From positions 62,001 through 126,000 of the forward strand of contig JAEXRP010000100.1 of NCBI GenBank assembly GCA_023440705.1: a DNA stretch of 64,000 nt, in the 5' to 3' direction. Of this stretch, positions 8,948 through 17,792 are shown one piece after another; the first letter of the stretch is position 1; each line of letters opens with the position of its first letter. Origin of the DNA: Soonwooa sp023440705 (GTDB lineage: Bacteria > Bacteroidota > Bacteroidia > Flavobacteriales > Weeksellaceae). The position numbers and the translations under genes were made by a program. The notes beneath the pieces were generated by a model. That model was not told where the DNA came from. It searched no databases and was given only the letters and a program-made list of their open reading frames with translations.

Positions 8948-9313
8948 CTAGTGTTTTCTACTAGCAAAAAGATTTTTGAATTCTTGTTCTACAGTTTGTA
9001 GATTTTCTGGGAGTTGTTTCGAAACCCAAAACAACATTACGGAAGCCGAATTTCCAAATTGTTCTGTAACATCGGATTTGTTCAAGCGATAATATTCTTT
9101 CAATAATCTTTTGATACGATTGCGATCGACCGCTTTTTTAAAAAACTTTTTCGATACCGAAACGCCAACACGATTGTTCTTTTGGTCAGGAAGATTTTTT
9201 AAAACAATTAATCGAACATTGCCATATGACATCCACTTTCCTTTTTTGAAAAGCAAATCAATATCAGATTTCTTTTTTAATTTTTCAGATTTTGGATATC
9301 GAAAGTCTGTCAT
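8948..9313 (-). CDS. rnpA: Ribonuclease P protein component
   Basis: Protein subunit that assists the RNase P ribozyme in cutting 5' leaders from pre-tRNAs. The 121-residue basic protein has the family signature NRIKRLLKEYYR (about 70-81) preceded by GVSVSKKFFKKAVDRN, the conserved RNA-binding left-handed crossover. In many bacteria rnpA neighbours rpmH and yidC near oriC; here it is instead just downstream of tcdA (3-base gap), an arrangement found in Flavobacteriia. Confidence 0.95.
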   Translation of the reverse strand: MTDFRYPKSEKLKKKSDIDLLFKKGKWMSYGNVRLIVLKNLPDQKNNRVGVSVSKKFFKKAVDRNRIKRLLKEYYRLNKSDVTEQFGNSASVMLFWVSKQLPENLQTVEQEFKNLFASRKH

Positions 9314-9316
9314 ATA

Positions 9317-10042
9317 TTATTTTCGTCCTGTTAAACTATTGATCACTTCGGCAGCTGCATAAAGTCCAAACAAAGCCGGAATAAAGCTAATTGTACCGTA
9401 AAATGATTTCTTAAAATTGCTTCCATCTGTTAATTTCAGACTATTCTCATCCTGAATTTCAGTTGAAAAAACACATCTAAAACCTTTGGTTACGCCTTCC
9501 TTCTTCAAACGTTTTCTCACTTGTTTTGCAAGAAGACAATTGTTGGTTTTGCTAATATCGCGAACCATAACTTTGCTCGGATCAGTTTTTCCACCAGCGC
9601 CCATCGCAGAAACCAACTTTATTTTATTTCGGCGACAAGTTTTTATCAAACTCAATTTTGGTGTTAGAGAGTCGATGCAATCCAAAACGTAATTAAATTT
9701 CACTGACACAACTAATTCTTCCATGCGTTCTGGACTAAGAAATTCGTTGATCTTTATTAAATCTAATTTCGGGTTAATATCCATCAATCGATCGGCAACA
9801 ACATCCACTTTATGTTGACCAACGGTCGAGGTTAGTGCTGGCAATTGTCGATTGATATTAGTAATATCAACCGTATCACCATCTGCAATGTACAAATGTC
9901 CAACACCTGCTCGAGCTAGAAATTCAGCAGCAAAAGACCCAACGCCACCAAGACCAACCACCAATATTTTTGCATCATTTAGAACTTTAAGACCATCTTC
10001 TTTTAATAAAAGCTCGGTGCGTTCTAACCAAATTTCACTCAT
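9317..10042 (-). CDS. tcdA: tRNA threonylcarbamoyladenosine dehydratase (TcdA/CsdL)
   Basis: E1-like ATP-dependent enzyme that cyclises t6A37 of ANN-decoding tRNAs to ct6A. The 241-residue protein starts MSEIWLERTELLLKEDGL, has the nucleotide-binding motif GLGGVGS at 30-36, the DGD/NINRQLPA segment near 54-68 and DCIDSLTPK near 122 typical of ThiF/MoeB folds. C-terminal hydrophobic residues (FIPALFGLYAAAEVIN) fit TcdA membrane or dimer contacts. It overlaps the tatD stop by 8 bases, so the two are translationally coupled; the link to rnpA makes this a tRNA-maturation pair. Confidence 0.93.
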   Translation of the reverse strand: MSEIWLERTELLLKEDGLKVLNDAKILVVGLGGVGSFAAEFLARAGVGHLYIADGDTVDITNINRQLPALTSTVGQHKVDVVADRLMDINPKLDLIKINEFLSPERMEELVVSVKFNYVLDCIDSLTPKLSLIKTCRRNKIKLVSAMGAGGKTDPSKVMVRDISKTNNCLLAKQVRKRLKKEGVTKGFRCVFSTEIQDENSLKLTDGSNFKKSFYGTISFIPALFGLYAAAEVINSLTGRK

Positions 10043-10661
10043 TGTTTAAAATTAAATTCAAATTCTGCTTTATAAGATGTTGCATTTCGAAAGTTGACAT
10101 CATTTTAATAATTGATGCTTTTTGATAAATTTCTGAAATATTGATTTCCACCGCATCAGTTTCTAGAAAAAAACGATTCTCGGGACATTCTTTAAAAACA
10201 GATTGCAAAGATAAGTTTTCCAACAAAGATTTTCCAAAACTTAAATAAAAACCCGCATTTAATAAACTTGTTGCGATATTTTCTTTTTTATTAAAACCAT
10301 GAACAATCAACGGAACTTTAGCTATTTTTTGAAACTTCAACAAGTCTTGATGTCGTCTCACACAATGGATAATGACTGGTTTTTGTAATTTATTTGCCAA
10401 TAAAATTTGCTGCGTGAAAACCTCTTCTTGTAAACTCGAATCTACTTCTACCAAAGCATCGAGACCACACTCTCCTATTGCAAGGCATTTCGGATCTTGC
10501 GCACGACTTTTAGCCCAATCCAATGCATTTTCAAAATCATTAGTAATGTCTTTTGGATGTAAGCCAACGGAAAAAAAATCAGGATTATCATCAGAAAACA
10601 AATCGAGATTATAAATCCCAAATTGTCCAAGATGATGGTGATGAAAGTCAAAAAAATCCAT
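10035..10661 (-). CDS. TatD family metal-dependent hydrolase
   Basis: Predicted metal-dependent phosphohydrolase or 3'-5' DNase of the TatD amidohydrolase fold. The ATG at 10661 (MDFFDFHHHH) was chosen; the frame extends two codons upstream to a TTG that is not needed. Metal-site motifs are the N-terminal His cluster, GLHPKDI, IGECGLD (Glu and Asp), VIIHC, LIVHGF and ETDA. At 208 residues it is shorter than the usual ~260 and seems to have trimmed loops. It overlaps tcdA by 8 bases. A TetR regulator is divergently encoded 72 bases away. Confidence 0.88.
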   Translation of the reverse strand: MDFFDFHHHHLGQFGIYNLDLFSDDNPDFFSVGLHPKDITNDFENALDWAKSRAQDPKCLAIGECGLDALVEVDSSLQEEVFTQQILLANKLQKPVIIHCVRRHQDLLKFQKIAKVPLIVHGFNKKENIATSLLNAGFYLSFGKSLLENLSLQSVFKECPENRFFLETDAVEINISEIYQKASIIKMMSTFEMQHLIKQNLNLILNNE

Positions 10662-10733
10662 TTTCAAAGATAATTTAATGAAATTAAAATCAACTTCTTA
10701 CAATTAAAAATTTTACTTAAATTTACAATTAAT

Positions 10734-11369
10734 ATGGTCAAGAAAAAATTTACCGATAAGCAGAAAAAAATCTTAGATGTTGCAGAAGAACTTATTGCTA
10801 CCAAAGGTTTTGACGCAACTTCTGTAAGAGATATTTGTAGCAAAGCTGGCATTAATGTCGCCATGATTTCTTATTATTTTGGTTCTAAAGAGAAAATGAT
10901 GACTTTCTTGTACCAATATCGTGTACAACGTTCTAAAGAGAGTTTTTCGGAGTTTGCTGAGACTATTAAAGAAGGAAAAGCCGAAATGCAAATGAAGGAA
11001 ATTATCAACTACATTGTTGGACTTCTTTTCAAATACAATTATTTTCACGGCTTTGTAACGCAGGAGATTCGCGTTAATGATTTTATTAAAGATGATCTTT
11101 TAGACTTTTACAAAATCTGCGTCAGTCGATTGGAAGAAATCATCAAAAAAGGCATTATTAGTGGCGTTTTTACCAATGCACCAAAGTCTGAAGACATCCT
11201 TACCAACATTATTGGTTCTACTTTATTTGTTATCAGAAACAAAAATTTTTACGAGCTTTATCTTCCAAGTGCAACCGAAGCCAATTATCTTTCGGAAGCG
11301 GAGAAAAAAGTAAAATCAAATCTTCTACAAACAACTTTTGCATTGTTAGGTTTTGAGCTATATGCGTAA
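10734..11369 (+). CDS. TetR/AcrR family transcriptional regulator
   Basis: Ligand-responsive repressor family, 211 residues. Residues about 5-55 form the tri-helical DNA-binding domain, with LDVAEELIATKGFDATSVRDICSKAG and the recognition-helix region NVAMISYYFGSKEKM; the remainder is an all-helical ligand and dimerisation domain. It is a single gene divergent from tatD. Its target and inducer are unknown; the nearest candidates for control are itself and the tatD group. Ends before a non-coding spacer leading to bamD. Confidence 0.93.
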   Translation: MVKKKFTDKQKKILDVAEELIATKGFDATSVRDICSKAGINVAMISYYFGSKEKMMTFLYQYRVQRSKESFSEFAETIKEGKAEMQMKEIINYIVGLLFKYNYFHGFVTQEIRVNDFIKDDLLDFYKICVSRLEEIIKKGIISGVFTNAPKSEDILTNIIGSTLFVIRNKNFYELYLPSATEANYLSEAEKKVKSNLLQTTFALLGFELYA

Positions 11370-11450
11370 GTTTTCTAAGTTAAAAACACTTTTTAGCTTT
11401 TATAAACGTTAATATTATCATAATAATAAATCCTATTATCAAAAAAGTTT

Positions 11451-11458
11451 TATTTTTG
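11451..11458 (+). promoter_or_regulatory. Putative -7 element upstream of bamD
   Basis: TATTTTTG fits TAnnTTTG and lies 42 bases before the bamD ATG. No TTG is found 17-23 bases upstream, so only the -7 half is supported. Confidence 0.4.
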
Positions 11459-11499
11459 CAAATCGTAACGTTGGACCTTGTCAACTTTACTACATCCTT

Positions 11500-12489
11500 A
11501 TGAAGAAATTAATTATTGTTGCTCTGGCATCAAGCCTTATTATATCATGTAATCGTGAAATGGATCGTGCGTTGAAAAGTGCCGACAAAGATTTCATCTT
11601 GAAAACTGCAAACGAAAAATTTGCAAACAAAAAATGGAGCGACGCAATCGCCTTGTACGAGAGAGTTTCTAATCTTGTTGCAGGAACCGACGAATTCCAA
11701 AATGTTGGATACAACACGGCTTATGCTAACTATTACGATAAAAACTACAAGCTAGCTGGACATCAGTTCAAAAACTTTGCAGTAAGTTTCCCTCAAGATC
11801 GACGTCGTGAAGAAGCTTCTTATATGTCTGCAATCTGTTACTATCAAGGCTCTAACGATTATAATCTTGACCAGACTAATACACAATCTGCGATTACAGA
11901 GCTTCAAGACTTCTTGAACAACTATCCAGATTCTGAAAGATCAAAAAACATCCAAACAATGTTAGATGAGTTGGGTTATAAGTTAGAATTCAAAGCTTAT
12001 GAGAACGCTCGTCAGTATTACAAAATGGGAGAATATCTTTCTGCGGATGTTGCATTTGACAATGTTTTAGAAGATTTTCCAGCGACAAAGCTTAAACCAA
12101 AAATTTTAGATTTTAAAATGAAATCTAAATATGAGTTAGCAATGTTCTCAATGCCTGACAAAAAGAAAGATCGTATTGACAACGCTATTGCTTATACAAG
12201 AACAATCGAAAAAGAACTTCCTAACACAGATTATACAAAAACGGCTTTAGCTTTCCGTCCAAAATTGGAAGAAGAAAAAGTAAGATTTGAAAAAATCGTT
12301 GCTGAAGCAGAAAAAAGACAAGCAGAATTAACAGCAAAACAAAAAGCAGAGGAAGCTAAAAATGCTGCGAAAACTGAGCTAAAGAAAGAAGAAAGCAACC
12401 AAGAGGCTATCGAAAATAACATCGAAAAAGCTAAGAAAGATAGCGCAACAGTTAGTGATCCTAACTCGACTTTCAGAATTAGAAGATAA
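11500..12489 (+). CDS. bamD: Outer-membrane protein assembly factor BamD
   Basis: Essential lipoprotein of the BAM complex that folds barrels into the outer membrane. The 329-residue product starts MKKLIIVALASSLIISC with the lipobox Cys17, followed by TPR repeats (about 30-250) including KWSDAIALYERV and GEYLSADVAFDNVLEDFP, in the BamD/YfiO arrangement. The C-terminal 70 residues are a charged Lys/Glu/Ala-rich coil (AEKRQAELTAKQKAEEAKN), longer than in enterobacteria. It heads the Flavobacteriia cassette bamD-rpoZ-coaBC-DUF4835-recN. Confidence 0.94.
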   Translation: MKKLIIVALASSLIISCNREMDRALKSADKDFILKTANEKFANKKWSDAIALYERVSNLVAGTDEFQNVGYNTAYANYYDKNYKLAGHQFKNFAVSFPQDRRREEASYMSAICYYQGSNDYNLDQTNTQSAITELQDFLNNYPDSERSKNIQTMLDELGYKLEFKAYENARQYYKMGEYLSADVAFDNVLEDFPATKLKPKILDFKMKSKYELAMFSMPDKKKDRIDNAIAYTRTIEKELPNTDYTKTALAFRPKLEEEKVRFEKIVAEAEKRQAELTAKQKAEEAKNAAKTELKKEESNQEAIENNIEKAKKDSATVSDPNSTFRIRR

Positions 12490-12523
12490 TTCGTATATTT
12501 GCAATTCTAAAAAATTTCGCACA

Positions 12524-12847
12524 ATGAGTGTAAAAGATACTAAAGCAGAGGTTAATACCATTACCTACGACAGAAACAAAATCGAGAACAAAGTAGGAAG
12601 CATCTACGAAGCTATCGTAATTATGGGTAAAAGAGCGGAGCAAGTTAATGCCGAGATCCGTACCGAGTTACATAATAAGTTGGATGAATTTGCTGTGCAT
12701 AACTCTACTTTGGAAGAAGTTTTTGAAAACAGAGAACAAATCGAAATCTCTAAACATTACGAAAAACTTCCAAAACCGACCTCTATCGCTATCCAAGAAT
12801 GGTTAGACGACGACATCTACTTCAGAGAAACTGGAGAAAAAAACTAG
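12524..12847 (+). CDS. rpoZ: RNA polymerase omega subunit, Bacteroidota type
   Basis: Small polymerase assembly subunit (RpoZ/RPB6 fold). The ATG at 12524 gives a 107-residue protein starting MSVKDTKAEVNTITYD; an in-frame upstream extension to 12455 would overlap bamD and is not needed. The segment KVGSIYEAIVIMGKRAEQVN corresponds to the omega core helix that contacts beta-prime. The position directly after bamD and before coaBC is typical of Flavobacteriia and strongly supports the call; in E. coli omega is linked with gmk/spoT instead. A TATATTTG at 12494-12501 may be an internal promoter. The gene ends at a strong terminator. Confidence 0.88.
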   Translation: MSVKDTKAEVNTITYDRNKIENKVGSIYEAIVIMGKRAEQVNAEIRTELHNKLDEFAVHNSTLEEVFENREQIEISKHYEKLPKPTSIAIQEWLDDDIYFRETGEKN

Positions 12848-12870
12848 AAGATTACAACTTCCAATAGACA

Positions 12871-12897
12871 AACCACAGATTATTCTGTGGTTTTTTT
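12871..12897 (+). terminator. Intrinsic terminator of bamD-rpoZ
   Basis: Stem AACCACAGA/TCTGTGGTT (12871-12879 with 12884-12892), tetraloop, followed by a T run. It separates rpoZ from coaBC, which has a possible TACTTTTG -7 element at 12911-12918. Confidence 0.93.
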
Positions 12898-12938
12898 GTT
12901 TTAAATTTGATACTTTTGTTAAGTTAAAAATCCAAATT

Positions 12939-14141
12939 ATGACACTTTCTGGAAAGAAAATTTTAATCGGAATAACTGGCGGAATCGCTTCTTACAAAAT
13001 AAATTATCTTGTACGAGATCTTATAAAATCTGGCGCCGAAGTTCAAGTTATTTTGACAAAATCCGCTGCAGACTTTGTAAGTCCATTAACGCTTTCGACA
13101 CTTTCTAAAAAACCAGCATACATCGATTTTTATAACCAAGATAAATCTTGGAACAACCATGTAGAATTGGCGCTTTGGGCAGATCTTATGTTGATCGCGC
13201 CTTGCACAGCAAATACAATGGCAAAGATGACTACTGGACTTTGCGACAATCTACTCATGGCAACTTATATGTCTGCAAAATGTCCTGTGATAATTGCGCC
13301 AGCAATGGATTTGGATATGTACCAACATCCGTCAACTAATAAAAACTTAGCGACATTAGAAGAATTTGGTCATACAATTATACCAGCAGAATATGGCGAA
13401 TTAGCAAGTGGACTAGTTGGCCAAGGACGTTTAGCAGAAAATGAAACGATCTTAAAATATATTAAACGTCATTTCTCAGAACAAGGCGAACAAGCTTTTA
13501 AAGGAAAAACAGTTTTGATAACAGCTGGTCCTACTTACGAAAACATCGATCCTGTGCGCTTTATCGGGAATCATTCTTCTGGAAAAATGGGATTTGCGTT
13601 AGCAGAGGAAGCAGCTTCGCAAGGCGCGAAAGTTATTCTTGTTTCGGGGCCGTCGCAGTTAAAACCAGAGAATCCTAATATTGAAATCCATCGCGTGACG
13701 TCAGCTTCACAAATGTTTGATGAAGTGTTTAAACATTATCAAAATGTTGACATTGCGATTGCGAGTGCTGCGGTTGCCGATTATGCTCCGAAAGTTGTTG
13801 CTTCAGAAAAAATAAAGAAAAACGACTCAGAATTCAGCATTGAGTTGGTGAAAAATAAAGATATTCTTCTCCAAATGGGCAAAGAAAAGCAAAATCAATT
13901 TTTGGTTGGCTTTGCGCTAGAAACTCAAAATGAAGAAGAAAATGCGAAAGGAAAATTAGAAAAGAAAAACCTAGATATGATTGTCCTTAACTCGTTGCGA
14001 GATGAAGGTGCAGGTTTTCAAAATGACACTAACAAGATAAAAATCTTTACAAAAGATGAAAAAAGAGTTTTTGATTTGAAGTCAAAAGAAGAAGTCGCCG
14101 TTGATATTCTCAATTTGGTTAAAGAAAAAATGAAGCTTTAG
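12939..14141 (+). CDS. coaBC: Bifunctional phosphopantothenoylcysteine decarboxylase / phosphopantothenate-cysteine ligase
   Basis: Carries out two consecutive steps of coenzyme A synthesis: joining cysteine to phosphopantothenate (C-terminal CoaB) and decarboxylating the product (N-terminal FMN-dependent CoaC). The 400-residue length is normal. CoaC shows GITGGIASYK (11-20), the catalytic His74 in NNHVELALWAD, and PAMDLDMY at 121-128, where the classical PxMNxxMW motif has Asp instead of Asn and Tyr instead of Trp. CoaB shows TAGPTYENIDPVRFIGNHSSG (about 195) and the KKxx segment SEKIKKND. Follows the rpoZ terminator. Confidence 0.95.
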   Translation: MTLSGKKILIGITGGIASYKINYLVRDLIKSGAEVQVILTKSAADFVSPLTLSTLSKKPAYIDFYNQDKSWNNHVELALWADLMLIAPCTANTMAKMTTGLCDNLLMATYMSAKCPVIIAPAMDLDMYQHPSTNKNLATLEEFGHTIIPAEYGELASGLVGQGRLAENETILKYIKRHFSEQGEQAFKGKTVLITAGPTYENIDPVRFIGNHSSGKMGFALAEEAASQGAKVILVSGPSQLKPENPNIEIHRVTSASQMFDEVFKHYQNVDIAIASAAVADYAPKVVASEKIKKNDSEFSIELVKNKDILLQMGKEKQNQFLVGFALETQNEEENAKGKLEKKNLDMIVLNSLRDEGAGFQNDTNKIKIFTKDEKRVFDLKSKEEVAVDILNLVKEKMKL

Positions 14142-14225
14142 TCAGATTATATAAGAAAGCCGTGTTTTTCACGTTTTTTATTCAATCGAAAAGTGTATTT
14201 TTACGTTTCAAAGTTTAATTTTAGA

Positions 14226-15128
14226 ATGAAAAAGTTATTCAGCATATTTATTTTATTGGTTTTAACAGGATTTGCGCAGTCGCAAGAGCTTTTGGCAACC
14301 GTACAGATCAACTATCAACAATTGGGAGGAAGTAATGTACAGACTTACAAAACCTTAGAAAAATCTTTAAGAGATTTCATCAACAACACATCTTGGACAG
14401 GCAAAAGGCTTCAAAATTTTGAAAAAGTAAAATCAAATTTTGCCATCGTTATTTCCGAAAAATCCGGCAACACTTACAAAGGAAGTATTGTTATACAAGC
14501 CACTAGACCTGTTTTTAACTCCCAATATGAGTCGCCACTTATCAACTTTAATGACAATAATTTCGGTTTTGAATATAGCGAAAACGAGAACTTAGTTTTT
14601 AATGAAAGACAATTTTCTGGAAAAAACTTAATCGATGTTGTTAGCTTTTATGTCTATATGATTTTGGGTTATGACGGCGATAGTTTTAAGTTAAAAGGTG
14701 GTCAGCCTTGGTTTGATAAAGCTTTGAAAATTTCGCAAAACTCAATGAACAACAACTACGCAGGCTGGTCTCAAGTTGAAGGTCTTAAATCTCGTGGTTC
14801 TGTTATTGACGCAATCCAAAAAGAGTCTAACAGCACGTTGAGAACTGTTTATTATAATTATCATCGTATTGGTCTTGATAATATGGCGAAACCAGATCAA
14901 AATCCTGCTAAGAAGAACATTGCGGATGCGTTGATGCAACTAAAAGTCTATGAAAATGACTTCCAAATGAATCCTGCTTTCAATGTGTTTATTGACACTA
15001 AGAAAAACGAAATATTCAGCATTTTTGACAGCAACAACAATGGTTCTGTTAATATGAATGATCTTAAACAATTGATGTCAATGTTCGCGCCTAAAGAGAT
15101 TGACACAAAATGGAATAAGTGGAAATAA
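14226..15128 (+). CDS. DUF4835 family exported protein
   Basis: A 300-residue exported protein of unknown function conserved in Flavobacteriia. ATG 14226 (MKKLFSIFILLVLTGFAQSQE) gives a clean signal peptide with cleavage around residue 18-20; an in-frame upstream start at 14193 would bury it. The mature protein begins ELLATVQINYQQLGG and has ETWTGKR-like segments typical of DUF4835 (NNTSWTGKRLQNFEKV), and a C-terminal SIFDSNNNGSVNMNDL run that looks like an EF-hand or dockerin-like loop by chance or design. It lies between coaBC and recN, its standard place, and probably functions in the envelope. Confidence 0.88.
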   Translation: MKKLFSIFILLVLTGFAQSQELLATVQINYQQLGGSNVQTYKTLEKSLRDFINNTSWTGKRLQNFEKVKSNFAIVISEKSGNTYKGSIVIQATRPVFNSQYESPLINFNDNNFGFEYSENENLVFNERQFSGKNLIDVVSFYVYMILGYDGDSFKLKGGQPWFDKALKISQNSMNNNYAGWSQVEGLKSRGSVIDAIQKESNSTLRTVYYNYHRIGLDNMAKPDQNPAKKNIADALMQLKVYENDFQMNPAFNVFIDTKKNEIFSIFDSNNNGSVNMNDLKQLMSMFAPKEIDTKWNKWK

Positions 15129-15152
15129 GCCTCCACAGAGGAAAACTATCTT

Positions 15153-16805
15153 ATGCTTTCAAGAATTGTTATTCAGAATTTTGCGCTGATTGACCACCTC
15201 GACATCCAACTTCACAAAGGTATGGAAGTGATAACTGGTGAGACGGGCGCAGGAAAATCTATTATACTTGGTGCTTTGCGCCTTATCATGGGCGAACGCG
15301 CCGACCTAAAATCAATTAGCAACGCTGATAAAAAATGCCTTGTAGAAGCGCATTTCACAATTGGTGAAAATTTTAAAAACTTTTTTGACGAACAAGATTT
15401 GGATTTTGATACCGAATCTATTATCCGTCGCGAAATTTTGTCCAGCGGAAAATCCCGCGCTTTCATCAACGATGTGCCAGTGACTTTGGACGTTCTTAAA
15501 GAATTGTCGTCAAAGCTAATCGACATCCATTCGCAGTTTGAGACTTCGCAATTATTTTCGGAAGCTTATCAGTTTCAGATATTAGATTCCGTTTCGGAAA
15601 ATCACAAGGTTTTGGAGTCTTATCAAAAGAAGTTTAACAGCTACCAAAGTCTTAAACGTCAACTTCAAAATTTAAAACAAAAATTTGCTGACGCTCATAA
15701 AGAGTCCGATTACAAAAGCTTTTTGTTAAATGAGTTAAATGAAATTAATCTCGATGATATTGATTTCAAACAACTTCAAGATGAGTTAAGTACGCGTGAA
15801 AATGCGGAATTTATTTCTGAAAATCTTGGTCAAATTATCCAAAAGTTTCATCAAGACGAGATTGGGGTGCTGCAAAGTTTTTTGGATGCTAAACAAAAAC
15901 TGCAAAAGATTTCGGATTTGTCACCAAAATTTGAGGACATCCAAAAACGTTTTGACGAATCTTATTTTGAAATAAAAGACATCCTAAGCGAACTCGAAAA
16001 CGAACTCGAAAAAGTTGACATCGATCCTGCTGCTCTTGCGGAAATGTTGCAACGAATGAATACGCTAAATTCTTTGTTCCTAAAACATCAGGTTTCGGAT
16101 GTAGAATCGCTTGTCGAAATTAGAAATCAACTTGACAAAGAACAATCTGGCTTCTCACATTTGGAAGACGAAATTTCGGACATCGAAGGTCAAATTATTC
16201 AGCTTGAAAAAGATTTAGAAAAAGAAGCCAAAGAACTTTCTAAGCTTCGTGATAAAGGCACACCCAATCTTATTGAAAAAATTGAAAGTCTTCTAAAACA
16301 GTTAGGTTTAGAAAAAGCCAAAATTGCTTTGGAACGCTCAATTTCGGAGCAATATAACGCTTTTGGGAAAGAGCATATCCAGATTATGTTTCAGGCAAAT
16401 TCTGGCTTTCCTATGAAGCCAATCCAAAGTGCTATTTCTGGCGGAGAACGTTCTCGTGTTATGCTTTCGATAAAGAAAATCTTGGCAGAACATAGCAACC
16501 TGCCTACTTTGATTTTGGACGAAATCGATACCGGTGTTTCTGGTCGTGTTGCGGAAGAAATTGGAAAAGTGATGTACGATATGGGAAAAAATATGCAACT
16601 CATTGTCATCACCCATCTCGCACAAGTTGCAGCAAAAGCCGACGACCACTACAAAGTTACCAAAATGGATGTGGATGGATTGACGCGCTCGAACATTATC
16701 CCTTTAAACGAAGACGAACGTCTACAAGAGATTGCACAACTTCTTTCGGGTAGCACTGTAACGCAAGCTGCCATATCGCAAGCGAAGGAGTTGATGGGAG
16801 AATAA
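15153..16805 (+). CDS. recN: DNA repair protein RecN
   Basis: SMC-like ATPase that acts early in double-strand break repair. The 550-residue protein has Walker A GETGAGKS at 29-36, a long alpha-helical coiled-coil middle (about 160-400), the ABC signature ISGGERSRVMLS, and Walker B LILDEIDTGVSG near 450-461, followed by QLIVITHLAQVAA. It is the last gene of the bamD-to-recN block, 24 bases after DUF4835. Confidence 0.96.
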   Translation: MLSRIVIQNFALIDHLDIQLHKGMEVITGETGAGKSIILGALRLIMGERADLKSISNADKKCLVEAHFTIGENFKNFFDEQDLDFDTESIIRREILSSGKSRAFINDVPVTLDVLKELSSKLIDIHSQFETSQLFSEAYQFQILDSVSENHKVLESYQKKFNSYQSLKRQLQNLKQKFADAHKESDYKSFLLNELNEINLDDIDFKQLQDELSTRENAEFISENLGQIIQKFHQDEIGVLQSFLDAKQKLQKISDLSPKFEDIQKRFDESYFEIKDILSELENELEKVDIDPAALAEMLQRMNTLNSLFLKHQVSDVESLVEIRNQLDKEQSGFSHLEDEISDIEGQIIQLEKDLEKEAKELSKLRDKGTPNLIEKIESLLKQLGLEKAKIALERSISEQYNAFGKEHIQIMFQANSGFPMKPIQSAISGGERSRVMLSIKKILAEHSNLPTLILDEIDTGVSGRVAEEIGKVMYDMGKNMQLIVITHLAQVAAKADDHYKVTKMDVDGLTRSNIIPLNEDERLQEIAQLLSGSTVTQAAISQAKELMGE

Positions 16806-16913
16806 TATATACAGTAAATTAAGTTTTGACACATGACAATCAGTCCTTGTATGTCTTTTGATAAACGAAGTGTCTTTGCCAATCTTAAACAATCAATTAT
16901 TTTGATTATTCTT

Positions 16914-16960
16914 CTTTGTTTAGCTTTGCATTTAAAAAACTATCGCAAAGCCAAACAAAG
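16914..16960. repeat. Long hairpin downstream of recN
   Basis: CTTTGTTTAGCTTTGC (16914-16929) is complementary at 15 of 16 positions to GCAAAGCCAAACAAAG (16945-16960) across a 15-base loop. It is followed by only a short T stretch, so it is a weak terminator at best; it could stabilise the recN mRNA 3' end or be part of an unannotated RNA. Confidence 0.7.
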
Positions 16961-17100
16961 TTTACTACAATGATTTTGCAGTTATTCAAGATAAACAAAG
17001 GCGTTAACACTAGTTCATGAAAAACAAGTCTTAAATGCAGAACGGATTAATATTTTTGAAATTTTAATAATTATTCTTAATCTTTCAACGAACCCGAATT

Positions 17101-17206
17101 GCGGCCGCGATAGAAGCGGCATCCTTTTGGCGAGTGAGGCGGCGGAGCGCAGCGGAGCAGACCGAGCGAAGCCAAAAGATATAGCGGATAGCGCGAATTG
17201 TCCGCC
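17101..17206 (+). repeat. GC-rich interspersed hairpin repeat, copy 2
   Basis: The most regular copy of the three, 106 bases with about 63% G+C. It begins GCGGCCGCGATAGAAGCGGC, carries the inner duplicated word GGCGGAGCGCAGCGGAGC and ends AATTGTCCGCC. CTTTTGGC and GCCAAAAG form a perfect 8-bp stem. Compared with copy 1 the inner stem bases change from CCC/GGG to GGC/GCC on both arms, a compensatory change that argues for a selected hairpin. Confidence 0.88.
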
Positions 17207-17222
17207 CAAAAAAATCACAAAA

Positions 17223-17247
17223 AAAGCTTCCAAAATCTGGAAGCTTT
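17223..17247 (-). terminator. Intrinsic terminator of bacilliredoxin gene
   Basis: Ten-base stem AAAGCTTCCA/TGGAAGCTTT (17223-17232 with 17238-17247). The A-rich run before it reads as a U-run on the minus strand, 24 bases after the bacilliredoxin stop codon. Confidence 0.88.
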
Positions 17248-17270
17248 CTATTTTTTGAATGGCTAATGGC

Positions 17271-17681
17271 TTAGCAATATTCGTTGTAAGCGGCTTGTAA
17301 GTTAGCGGCGATTGCGCCTGCTGGGTTACCTTCGATGTGGTGACGCTCTAGCATGTGTACCAATTCTCCGTCTTTGAACAATGCGATGCACGGCGAAGAT
17401 GGTGGGAATGGTGCTAACAATTTTCTAGCTTCTGCAACGGCTTCTGTATCGAAACCTGCGAATGCCGTTACCAAATGGTCTGGCTTTTTGTCACCAGTTA
17501 ATGAATATACTGCGCCTGGTCTTGCTGCTCCTGCTGCACAACCACAAACTGAGTTAATCATCAACAAAGTTGTTCCTGATTGCTTAATCGCTTGATCAAC
17601 TTGCTCTGGCGTTGTCAAATCTTGGAAACCTTTATCGGTAAGTTCTGCCTTCATTGGCAGTACTAAATCTGCTGGATACAT
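17271..17681 (-). CDS. Bacilliredoxin BrxA/BrxB family protein
   Basis: Small thioredoxin-fold protein of 136 residues that removes low-molecular-weight thiols from protein cysteines in Firmicutes; the flavobacterial thiol partner is uncertain. Diagnostic features are the start MYPADLVLPMKAELT and the active-site CGC motif (Cys46 and Cys48 in NSVCGCAAGAARPG), and the C-terminal ERHHIEG segment. The final residue run ends NEYC. It is a single gene with its own terminator. A CAAAGATA at 17704-17711 is a plausible minus-strand -7 element. Confidence 0.93.
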   Translation of the reverse strand: MYPADLVLPMKAELTDKGFQDLTTPEQVDQAIKQSGTTLLMINSVCGCAAGAARPGAVYSLTGDKKPDHLVTAFAGFDTEAVAEARKLLAPFPPSSPCIALFKDGELVHMLERHHIEGNPAGAIAANLQAAYNEYC

Positions 17682-17792
17682 AATATTTATTTTTTTAGTT
17701 TAACAAAGATATTGATTAATCTCTAATTCTGTTATTGAGTTATGTTATCAAAACAATGCCAAAAATCTATTGAGACATTTTGACACAAAAAA

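Larger units (their letters stand above)
16806..17270. other. 465-base intergenic region after recN
   Basis: No protein-coding gene is supported. From left to right it holds AT-rich sequence, a long near-perfect hairpin at 16914-16960, a TATTTTTG at 17051-17058 without a -33 element, the second copy of the GC-rich repeat (17101-17206), and the bacilliredoxin terminator (17223-17247). The convergent arrangement of recN and the minus-strand bacilliredoxin makes it a transcription-stop region. Confidence 0.75.

Noticed and set aside
17015..17233. 72-codon minus-strand frame over GC-rich repeat copy 2
   Set aside because: It is produced by repeat sequence; no equivalent frame is kept in the other two copies.
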